A DNA stretch of 13,690 nt from NCBI GenBank assembly GCA_903827075.1, contig CAIKGX010000057.1:1-13690 (forward strand), read 5' to 3'. A program made the translations under genes and the position numbers. Below the pieces are notes generated by a model. It was not told where the DNA came from. It did no database searches and saw only the letters and a program-made list of their open reading frames with translations. This DNA is from an uncultured beta proteobacterium. Its GTDB lineage: Bacteria > Pseudomonadota > Gammaproteobacteria > Burkholderiales > Burkholderiaceae. Positions 8,225 through 13,690 of the stretch are shown piece by piece. Position 1 is the stretch's first letter. Every line of letters begins with the position of its first letter.

Positions 8225-8247
8225 AAGAGCGGGCTAGGCCCGCTCTT
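8225..8247 (-). promoter_or_regulatory. Intercistronic hairpin between binding-protein and permease genes
   Basis: A perfect 10-bp stem, AAGAGCGGGC (8225-8234) and GCCCGCTCTT (8238-8247), with a 3-nt loop lies 10 nt after the TAXI-protein stop codon. In the direction of transcription it is not followed by a run of T, so it is not a standard terminator. In binding-protein transporter operons such hairpins often block 3' exonucleases or cause partial termination, leaving more binding protein than permease. That role is inferred here from position. Confidence 0.75.
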
Positions 8248-8257
8248 GGTTCATGCA

Positions 8258-9208
8258 TTAATTTACTTTAATATTTTTTTCTTTAAAGAACTTCAGGGCA
8301 CCGGGGTGATACTGAATTGGAGAAGATGCTTGTTTTTGATTCTCAAGGGTGACGTTGATATATTCCTTATGGGTGCGTACTAGCTCAAGTTTATTGTCAA
8401 AAACAGCCTTAACAATCTTATAGGCTTCAGCATCAGGCATATTGGCATTGACCACGAGAATATTCGCGACACCGGCAACTTTATTGTCCTTGGCCATTCC
8501 GCTGTAAGTTTCTTTTGGAATGACGGCAGCAAAATACAAGTTGCCATATTTCTTATTCATAGCAGCAACCTCAGCAGCATTGTCGACCATGACAATCTTC
8601 ATGCCTGGACTATTGGCCAGATCAGTAACGGCTGCTGTTGGAAGGCCGCCTACCCAGAAAAAGGCATCAATCTTGCGATCCTTTACTGCGTTGACTGATT
8701 CCGCTACGCTTAAGCGCTCACGCTTAACGTCTTTGTCTTTATCAAGGCCGGCAGCCTCGAGTAGACGGAATGCCATCACTTCAGTGGCGCTACCAGGTGC
8801 GCCAGTGCTGATGCGCTTGCCTTTTAAATCCTTCATTGACTTGATGCCGGTTGACTCGACTGTGACAACATGCATTAAGTTTGGATAGAGGACTAAGAGC
8901 GTACGTAAATCTACTTTCTTGTTTACGAACTTGCCTTCACCAATTTGAGCATCCTTGGCAGCATCTGCCATGGAAAAACCGACATAAGGTTTTCCCGTAC
9001 CAATCAAATTTAGGTTATCCACTGATCCGCCGGTCACTTCTGCGGTAGCCGACATTCCTGGAACTTGACTGGAAAGTACTGAGGCAAGACCGCCACCCAT
9101 TGGGTAGTAAACACCACCAGTACCACCAGTTGCGATAGAAATATTTTGCGCTTGTGCGCCACCCCATAAGATACCGAGTGATAAGGCGATGATCTTCAGT
9201 AATTTCAT
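8258..9208 (-). CDS. TAXI-family TRAP transporter periplasmic solute-binding protein
   Basis: A 316-residue periplasmic binding protein. A signal peptide covers residues 1-20 with a good cleavage site (GGAQA | QNISIATG). The mature N terminus, IATGGTGGVYYPMGGGLA, is the signature of the TAXI (TRAP-associated extracytoplasmic immunogenic) family, and the length is typical. Binding-site contacts and hence the ligand cannot be deduced by eye; characterised relatives bind acidic amino acids or dicarboxylates. The start ATG at 9208 has an excellent AGGAG ribosome binding site 8 nt upstream on the minus strand. It sits 30 nt after the aldolase-family gene and 87 nt before the permease, so catabolic enzymes and importer are co-transcribed. 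This strongly suggests that the imported acid or a derivative is the substrate of the neighbouring enzymes. Confidence 0.95.
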   Translation of the reverse strand: MKLLKIIALSLGILWGGAQAQNISIATGGTGGVYYPMGGGLASVLSSQVPGMSATAEVTGGSVDNLNLIGTGKPYVGFSMADAAKDAQIGEGKFVNKKVDLRTLLVLYPNLMHVVTVESTGIKSMKDLKGKRISTGAPGSATEVMAFRLLEAAGLDKDKDVKRERLSVAESVNAVKDRKIDAFFWVGGLPTAAVTDLANSPGMKIVMVDNAAEVAAMNKKYGNLYFAAVIPKETYSGMAKDNKVAGVANILVVNANMPDAEAYKIVKAVFDNKLELVRTHKEYINVTLENQKQASSPIQYHPGALKFFKEKNIKVN

Positions 9209-9238
9209 TTTCTTGTCTCCTGTTTTAGGTTAATTCTA

Positions 9239-10165
9239 TTAAAGTCCAGGCATGCTGAAATGAATACCTTGTAATTCACCAAGCAACTTAGCCTGTTGAT
9301 CGGCATTTAGTTGAATGAGTGGTGGGCGAACACGTAACCATTCTGCATCTTTGCTGTAGTGGGCAACTGCTGTCTTCATACCTGCAATCATTTGATACTG
9401 TGCAAAGATAGAGCGTACTTGATCTAGATCAGTTTGACGTTGATCTGCATCAGATTCTCTCCAATGTGCAGCCAATTCTGCAATAGCCTTAGGGTTAACG
9501 TTAGCGGTAGCGGAGATGCATCCAACGCCACCAGCACGCAAAGCGCGCATCAAAAATACTTCGCTGCCTGCATAAACGCGAAAGCCCGACGGAGCCAGCA
9601 ATTTAATGACGGACTCGGTGTAAGACCAGTCGCCCGAACTGTCTTTCATGCCTACAACAGTCTTTGGGTACTCTTTTGTTAGGCGCTCTAGTAGTGACAA
9701 GCTCAAGTTAATTTTGGTTACAGGAGGTATGTTGTAAATGTAAATCTGTAAACCGGCATCACCCACTTTTTGGATGACTTCTGAGAAATAGGCAAACAGG
9801 CCGTCATCAGTGACATCCTTGTAATAGAACGGAGGCAGCATTAAAACGCCAGCGCATCGGTGCTCAACGGCATGTCGAGTCATGTTGACTGTTGCATCTA
9901 TTGAGCTTGCACCAGTACCGGGCATCATGTGTGCAGGGTTAAGTCCCCCTTCAACCAGGGCGGTTAAAGCCTTCATCTTTTGTGGGGCTGACATGGAGTT
10001 TGCTTCGGAATTAGTGCCAAAGACTGCTTGACCCACGCCATTTGCTTCTAACCATTGACATTGCTTTAATAATTTTTTTGTATCGGGATGACCATCTGCC
10101 AGAAATGGGGTTAATACGGGTGAGAGCACTGCAGGCAGGGTGGAAGGGTGAAGGGAAATGGTCAT
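9239..10165 (-). CDS. DHDPS/N-acetylneuraminate lyase-family aldolase or dehydratase (not DapA)
   Basis: A 308-residue class I, Schiff-base (beta/alpha)8 enzyme. The catalytic lysine is K174 in VVGMKDSSGDW and the proton-relay tyrosine is Y144 in IYIYNIPP. The usual GTTGE substrate-carboxylate loop is changed to GTNSE (50-54). The arginine that DapA uses for aspartate semialdehyde (after YNxPxR) is absent, here YNIPPVTK. Lysine biosynthesis is therefore unlikely, and a lyase or dehydratase acting on a 2-oxo acid is favoured, such as a 2-keto-3-deoxy acid. The ATG at 10165 has GGAG 7 nt upstream, starting just after the preceding gene's stop, so the two are translationally close (12 nt apart). 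It is the second gene of the operon with the TAXI-TRAP importer. An aldolase yielding pyruvate plus an aldehyde would fit the adjacent hydroxyacid dehydrogenase. Confidence 0.92.
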   Translation of the reverse strand: MTISLHPSTLPAVLSPVLTPFLADGHPDTKKLLKQCQWLEANGVGQAVFGTNSEANSMSAPQKMKALTALVEGGLNPAHMMPGTGASSIDATVNMTRHAVEHRCAGVLMLPPFYYKDVTDDGLFAYFSEVIQKVGDAGLQIYIYNIPPVTKINLSLSLLERLTKEYPKTVVGMKDSSGDWSYTESVIKLLAPSGFRVYAGSEVFLMRALRAGGVGCISATANVNPKAIAELAAHWRESDADQRQTDLDQVRSIFAQYQMIAGMKTAVAHYSKDAEWLRVRPPLIQLNADQQAKLLGELQGIHFSMPGL

Positions 10166-10177
10166 GCTGACTCCGAT

Positions 10178-11107
10178 TTAATTTTTAACTTCTGTCAGAA
10201 GTGGCTGTTGGTTATAAAAAGCTTCTAAATTATCTATGGCTAAATTTGTCATTAATTGACGGGTTTCTAATGTGGCGCTGCCGATATGCGGTGTTAATAA
10301 GACATTATCAATATTTAAAAAATCCAGGTGCGGATTTGGTTCATTTTCAAAAACATCTAATGCTGCGCCAGCGATCTTTTTTTGTTGCAGTGCAACTAAA
10401 AGAGCGTCTTCATCTACTACGCTACCACGAGCAATGTTGATTAAAAATGAATTGGGTCCAAGAGCTTCTAAAACTTGAGCATTAATTAATTTATCAGTTT
10501 CTGGAGTTGCTGGACAGGCTAAAAAAAGGACGTCGCAGATACTGGCTAACTCCACAATATTGGGATAAAAGTCGTAAGACACATCTTTTCTTGAGGGGCC
10601 TGTATAGGCAATGTTTACTTTAAAGGGCTCAAGACGTTTTGCTAGATCTTGACCGATGCGTCCCATACCAACGATACCCACTCTTTTGCCAGCAAGAGTC
10701 GTGGTGATGGGAAAGGGCGCCTTAGACCATTCCCTATTTTTAACGAACGCTTGTGCCTGCGGAATGCGGCGTAATAGGCCAAAGAGCATGCCGATAGCCA
10801 GCTCACAAACAGCATCATTCAAAACACCCGGTGTATTGGTGGCCTTAATCCCCTTTTCCTTAAGGTAGCTCAAAGGGAGATTGTCATAACCAACCCCACA
10901 GGTTGCCACTAAGCGGATGGCGGGCATTTGTTTTATAAGAGCCTCGGGTAATTTGGTATTGGAGCGAATCAGAATGGTCTGAAATTGCCCGGCAGGAGCT
11001 GGCGCTTCCGGATCAGGATGTAAGGTGGGGCTTAGGCGCTTGTGAATCTCCGCCTGCATTACTTCAGGAAAATGGCCAACCTGTAACACCGAATTGACTG
11101 GGATCAT
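10178..11107 (-). CDS. D-isomer-specific 2-hydroxyacid dehydrogenase (glyoxylate/hydroxypyruvate reductase-like)
   Basis: A 309-residue NAD(P)-dependent enzyme. The nucleotide-binding domain has G147-x-G149-x2-G152 in GIVGMGRIGQ, and the catalytic set R227 (NIARGSVVD), E256 (FENEP) and H274 (TPHIGSAT) is complete. Spacing from Arg to Glu (29) and Glu to His (18) matches archaeal glyoxylate reductase. After the second beta strand the sequence is AYTGPSRK, with no acidic residue and with basic ones, which favours NADPH over NADH and so reduction of a 2-oxo acid. The exact substrate is unknown; hydroxypyruvate, glyoxylate or a similar product of the aldolase are candidates. It is the first gene of the minus-strand operon and is divergent from the 3-hydroxyacyl-CoA-dehydrogenase-like gene. 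The ATG at 11107 has only a weak GTGAG ribosome site. Confidence 0.92.
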   Translation of the reverse strand: MIPVNSVLQVGHFPEVMQAEIHKRLSPTLHPDPEAPAPAGQFQTILIRSNTKLPEALIKQMPAIRLVATCGVGYDNLPLSYLKEKGIKATNTPGVLNDAVCELAIGMLFGLLRRIPQAQAFVKNREWSKAPFPITTTLAGKRVGIVGMGRIGQDLAKRLEPFKVNIAYTGPSRKDVSYDFYPNIVELASICDVLFLACPATPETDKLINAQVLEALGPNSFLINIARGSVVDEDALLVALQQKKIAGAALDVFENEPNPHLDFLNIDNVLLTPHIGSATLETRQLMTNLAIDNLEAFYNQQPLLTEVKN

Positions 11108-11193
11108 GTCTCACTTATATTTTTATTGGAATAATCAGTGCATTGTAAGAGCAGATTTTTAATCTTGCTATTCCCTTTCAAGGAGAAATTGAA
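11108..11193. promoter_or_regulatory. Divergent promoter region of the hydroxy-acid operon
   Basis: This 86-bp gap must hold promoters for both the four-gene minus-strand operon and the rightward dehydrogenase. On the minus strand TATAAG (11114-11119) is a good -10 element lying six bases before the ATG, with a weak -35 (TGCACT, 11137-11142) at 17-bp spacing. A bulged inverted repeat, AGCAGATT (11150-11157) against AATCTTGCT (11161-11169), is placed where one regulator could control both directions. No regulator gene is next to it. Confidence 0.4.
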
Positions 11194-12135
11194 ATGTTGT
11201 TTACCCCAGCTGAAACAAAAGTGGTGATTGTCGGTGGCGGAACCATGGGCGGCGATGTGGCAGTTGTCTGCGCGCGCGGTGGTTGTGCAGTACAAGTAGT
11301 CGAGTTAACCACAGAGCGACGTGCGCTTTTGCCAGATTATTTTGTCAATACCTTAAATGATTTATCTTATGAGCATCGGAGCCACTTACTCACTATTGCA
11401 GGGAGCTTGGAGGAGGTGGATTGGGCTGATGTAGATTTGGTGATTGAGTGTGTTCCTGAACGCTTGGATATTAAGCAGGAATTATTTGCTAAGTTAGAGC
11501 AGTATGCAAAACCCGAGACGGTTTTGGCCAGCAATAGCTCGAGCTTTCCCATCAGTGAAATTGCCCGCGGTTTAAAGACGTCCGCCAGAATGATAGGCCT
11601 ACATTTTTTTATGCCAGCCCATTTGGTACCTTGCGTTGAAGTGGTTTATGGCGAGAAGACATCGCCAATGGTGGGTGAGAGTCTATCTAGACTTATGACG
11701 GCTTGTGGAATGGTGCCTGTGACCGTCAAAAAAGATTTACCTGGATTTTTAGCAAACCGTCTGCAGCATGCTTTATCTCGCGAAGCATTTGCCATGGTTG
11801 ATGCTGGCATTGCAAGCTTAGAGGATATTGATAAGGCAGTGCGCTTTGGATTTGGATTTCGTTATTTGGCAGCCGGTCCTGTCATGCAGCGTGATCATGC
11901 GGGCCTTGAAGTTCATGCAGCAGCAGGGGCAAGTATCTACCCCTCTCTAAATAACTCCCCTAATATTGCCAAGTGCTTAGGTGACCGTGTAGCCAACGGC
12001 AAGTTTGGTATGAAGACCGGGGAAGGATTTTTTCCTTGGACATCCGACACAATCAAAGTAGAGCGCGAGCGCTACGATAGTTTATTGAGGGCAGGTCTCA
12101 AACTCATTCAGAAAGAATTGCCGAAGATTAAGTAA
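11194..12135 (+). CDS. 3-hydroxyacyl-CoA dehydrogenase-family oxidoreductase
   Basis: A 313-residue NAD-dependent short form of the 3-hydroxyacyl-CoA dehydrogenase family. The Rossmann motif is G14-x-G16-x2-G19 with E37 ending the second strand, which favours NAD. Catalytic candidates are S116 (NSSS), H137 (GLHFF), E149 (VEVV) and N188 (ANRL), at the spacings of human HAD. The usual HFFNP is changed to HFFMP (M140). The C terminus ends with the family-type KTGEGFFPW segment. There is no hydratase or thiolase partner, and the neighbours are acid-catabolism genes. It may therefore oxidise a free 3-hydroxy acid, like L-gulonate 3-dehydrogenase or carnitine dehydrogenase, rather than a fatty acyl-CoA; this is inference. 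The ATG has a clear AGGAG site 8 nt upstream. It is divergent from the hydroxyacid operon. Confidence 0.92.
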   Translation: MLFTPAETKVVIVGGGTMGGDVAVVCARGGCAVQVVELTTERRALLPDYFVNTLNDLSYEHRSHLLTIAGSLEEVDWADVDLVIECVPERLDIKQELFAKLEQYAKPETVLASNSSSFPISEIARGLKTSARMIGLHFFMPAHLVPCVEVVYGEKTSPMVGESLSRLMTACGMVPVTVKKDLPGFLANRLQHALSREAFAMVDAGIASLEDIDKAVRFGFGFRYLAAGPVMQRDHAGLEVHAAAGASIYPSLNNSPNIAKCLGDRVANGKFGMKTGEGFFPWTSDTIKVERERYDSLLRAGLKLIQKELPKIK

Positions 12136-12144
12136 GACACTTTA

Positions 12145-12181
12145 TTGACCTGCATAGAATGTTTTGATTTATGCTTGCGCC
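12145..12181 (+). promoter_or_regulatory. Candidate promoter giving a leaderless transcript for the cytochrome b561 gene
   Basis: TTGACC (12145-12150) and TATGCT (12170-12175) resemble -35 and -10 elements, though the 19-bp spacer is long. The -10 ends six bases before the ATG at 12182, which would place the transcription start on the start codon. No Shine-Dalgarno sequence lies between, in keeping with a leaderless message. A TAGAAT at 12155-12160 is an alternative -10 that would give a leader of about 15 nt. Confidence 0.3.
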
Positions 12182-12865
12182 ATGAATAAAAAAATACGGG
12201 TATGGGATCTTCCCATTCGGATCTTTCACTGGCTTTTGGTGAGCTGCATTATTGCCAGCTTTATAACAGTGAATATTGGCGGTAATGCAATGCAGTGGCA
12301 TGCTTATGTTGGTTATTGTGCGCTCACGCTAATCCTCTTTAGGGTGTGTTGGGGTTTTGTTGGCTCATACCATGCGCGTTTTTTTAATTTCATTCCTAGC
12401 CCCAACTCTTTGAGGGAATATTTACAAGGGCAAACCAAAGCAGTTTTAGGGCATAACCCTTTGGGGTCTTTCTCGGTGATCGCCTTGCTTTTCTCGGTAG
12501 GCTTGCAAGCGGCAACAGGACTTTTTGCTAATGATGACATTGCATTTGAGGGACCATTTGCAAAGTATGTTTCCAATGCCATGGTAGAGCTACTAACTTC
12601 TATTCACAGAATCAATTCCACTATTTTGATTATTTTGATTGGACTGCATTTAAGTGCGATTATTTACTATCAAATATTCAAACACGAGAACCTGGTAAAG
12701 CCAATGTTGGTGGGTGACAAAGAAATTGACCCAAGCGAGGAGGCGAAATACTCGCCTACTGACTTGGGCCGCGCCTCCAAAGATGGCGGTTTGCAACGGG
12801 GCTTTGCTTTATTGCTGCTAAGCCTGATTGCAGTGATTCTGGGTTACTTCATTACTGCGTCGTAA
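12182..12865 (+). CDS. Cytochrome b561-type diheme membrane protein
   Basis: A 227-residue inner-membrane b-type cytochrome of the bacterial b561/Ni-Fe-hydrogenase cytochrome b group. The start WDLPIRIFHW is typical. Likely heme-ligand histidines are H16 in the first helix, H40 at the start of the second, and H142 and H156 in SIHRINS and GLHLSAI. Four core helices are visible, plus a fifth hydrophobic segment at about 207-224 after a charged loop. I chose the ATG at 12182; an in-frame TTG at 12164 would add six residues before the conserved start and has no ribosome site. It probably passes electrons between the quinone pool and a periplasmic partner. The convergent cytochrome c' gene next to it, with stop codons abutting, is the obvious candidate. 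The gap to the upstream dehydrogenase is 46 nt and functions differ, so co-transcription is uncertain. Confidence 0.92.
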   Translation: MNKKIRVWDLPIRIFHWLLVSCIIASFITVNIGGNAMQWHAYVGYCALTLILFRVCWGFVGSYHARFFNFIPSPNSLREYLQGQTKAVLGHNPLGSFSVIALLFSVGLQAATGLFANDDIAFEGPFAKYVSNAMVELLTSIHRINSTILIILIGLHLSAIIYYQIFKHENLVKPMLVGDKEIDPSEEAKYSPTDLGRASKDGGLQRGFALLLLSLIAVILGYFITAS

Positions 12866-13318
12866 TTATTTTTTTCTAAAATCATCATGACAGCCTTTAC
12901 AGGTTTGCCCTGCTGCGCCGAATGCTTTCTTAATGCTTTCAAGATCACCCGATTGAGCGGCTGTATTTAAGTTCGCCACTGCTAACTGCATTTTGTCTTG
13001 AGCAGATTTAAATTTTGCCTGATCTGACCAAATATCAGATTGTGCTTTACCACCTTCAGTGCCGGTACCAAAAGCTTGCCATGGCAAAGAAGACATCATG
13101 GCCACGATTGCTGCATTCTTTGCAAGCTCATCTTTGTTGTAAGGTGCCTCACCTTTAACAACGGCACCAATTTTTCCAAACGAATTGGCCATGACAGTAA
13201 ATACACTTTGGCGGTACTTAATAGCATCTTCCGCTTTTTGAAACTGAGCAAATACGACGCCTGCACTCGCAAGCAAGATTGCTGCAAGAGAGGTGGAAAT
13301 AATAGCCTTGATTTTCAT
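12866..13318 (-). CDS. Cytochrome c' (periplasmic c-type cytochrome)
   Basis: A 150-residue precursor with a signal peptide at 1-24 (ending GVVFA before QFQKAE) and a mature four-helix cytochrome c'. The heme site is at the extreme C terminus, C140-K-G-C143-H144, followed by DDFRKK, as is usual for the family. An early YRQSVFTVMANSFG stretch (35-48) matches helix A. Family members bind NO and CO or carry electrons, and a role in nitrosative-stress protection or electron transfer to the convergent b561 is plausible. The start is the ATG at 13316-13318, with GGAG about 8 nt upstream on the minus strand. An in-frame TTG at 13331-13333 would add five residues ahead of the charged signal-peptide N terminus and is not preferred. 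The M50 gene lies 78 nt upstream on the same strand. Confidence 0.94.
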   Translation of the reverse strand: MKIKAIISTSLAAILLASAGVVFAQFQKAEDAIKYRQSVFTVMANSFGKIGAVVKGEAPYNKDELAKNAAIVAMMSSLPWQAFGTGTEGGKAQSDIWSDQAKFKSAQDKMQLAVANLNTAAQSGDLESIKKAFGAAGQTCKGCHDDFRKK

Positions 13319-13396
13319 GGGAGTCTCCGTCAAATTTGTATGGGCAATAGCGCTGAAATGAGCATACCGCAGAAAAATGACTCTTGCTGAGGGGGC

Positions 13397-13690
13397 TTAA
13401 AAAAGCATCCGCAGGGGAGTCATAGCGACGTTAATGATTCCTATGAAAAAATTGCTCAAGGGCTCCATCCACAAGCTACCAATAATTCCCGTAAAAACCA
13501 GCGCTAGGACGATAAAGAAACCCCATCGCTCCAGCTTATCTAGGGCTAATGATTGACGGGTTGGCAACAGGCCAGAAAGAACACGACCGCCATCAAATGG
13601 TGGAATGGGTAGTAAGTTAAAGACTAGTAGACCGATGTTCCACATTACCCCGGCTTTGGCCATGGAGGTAAAAAAGGGCTCATCGACCCC
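13397..13690 (-). CDS. Site-2-protease (M50)-family membrane protein, C-terminal part, truncated by window edge
   Basis: The last 97 codons of a membrane metalloprotease-family gene; the frame stays open to the right edge, so the ATG at 13661-13663 is internal. The visible part contains NLLPIPPFDGGRVLSGLLP, the second M50 motif, whose Asp (in FDGG) is the third zinc ligand. A further hydrophobic helix follows (roughly GFFIVLALVFTGIIGSLW) and then a short tail. The HExxH motif would lie outside the window. Small M50 proteins of this sort (the YwhC/Rv-type cluster without PDZ domains) are common in bacteria, and their substrates are mostly unknown. The gene precedes cytochrome c' on the same strand by 78 nt and could be co-transcribed. 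Family assignment is firm; function is not. Confidence 0.88.
   Translation of the reverse strand, partial: GVDEPFFTSMAKAGVMWNIGLLVFNLLPIPPFDGGRVLSGLLPTRQSLALDKLERWGFFIVLALVFTGIIGSLWMEPLSNFFIGIINVAMTPLRMLF

Noticed and set aside
8225..8247. Reading the TAXI-TRAP hairpin as a full terminator that ends the operon.
   Set aside because: It is not followed by a U tract on the minus strand, and the downstream permease needs the binding protein's transcript or a promoter that I cannot see.
8520..8888. A 122-codon plus-strand open frame inside the TAXI gene.
   Set aside because: Antisense to a well-supported gene, with no ribosome site and no recognisable protein features.
9239..10165. Calling the DHDPS-family gene dapA (lysine biosynthesis).
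   Set aside because: The DapA substrate arginine is missing, the GTTGE loop is changed, and the gene is in a transporter/catabolic operon.
12164..12181. A TTG start for the b561 gene adding six residues.
   Set aside because: No ribosome binding site, and the family's conserved N terminus begins at the ATG at 12182.
13319..13333. A TTG start for cytochrome c' adding five residues.
   Set aside because: The ATG at 13318 has a GGAG site and gives a normal signal peptide with a lysine-rich N terminus.
13040..13390. A 116-codon plus-strand open frame over the cytochrome c' gene.
   Set aside because: It lies antisense to a gene with a signal peptide and heme motif; its composition is cysteine- and lysine-rich noise.
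1..13690. Search for CRISPR repeats, insertion sequences, tRNA genes or phage genes.
   Set aside because: No regularly spaced repeats, transposase motifs, terminal inverted repeats or tRNA-like cloverleaf were found; gene order looks like stable chromosome.

Overview
The window looks like chromosomal DNA from a betaproteobacterium of the Burkholderiaceae, most like the freshwater genus Polynucleobacter. This rests on moderate G+C, compact spacing, the resemblance of the proteins to that group, and the pairing of a b561-type cytochrome with a cytochrome c'. The assignment is an inference from reading, not a database result. I see no rRNA, tRNA, CRISPR array, insertion sequence or phage gene.

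Left part (1-4789): the 3' end of a TauE/SafE (DsbD-like) membrane protein gene overlaps head-on with a two-gene minus-strand unit, a DUF2177 membrane protein followed by a SulP anion transporter with a STAS domain. Divergent from that unit is a single-domain universal stress protein gene. It ends at a hairpin terminator shared with a convergent gene for an exported M23 peptidoglycan peptidase.

Central part (4961-12135): an apparent hydroxy-acid or sugar-acid uptake and catabolism island. A mandelate-racemase-subgroup enolase-superfamily gene reads rightward and ends at a strong terminator. Facing it is a minus-strand operon: D-2-hydroxyacid dehydrogenase, a DHDPS/NAL-family aldolase or lyase that is not DapA, a TAXI-type periplasmic binding protein, and a fused TRAP permease. 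A perfect 10-bp hairpin lies between the binding-protein and permease genes. Divergent from the operon is a 3-hydroxyacyl-CoA-dehydrogenase-like gene. Together these supply an importer plus dehydratase/racemase, C-C lyase and two NAD(P)-linked oxidoreductases. The substrate is not evident and no transcriptional regulator is present, so this is the best candidate for an undescribed system here.

Right part (12182-13690): a diheme b561-type membrane cytochrome and a periplasmic cytochrome c' are encoded convergently with directly abutting stop codons. The C-terminal part of an M50 site-2-protease-family protein runs off the right edge.
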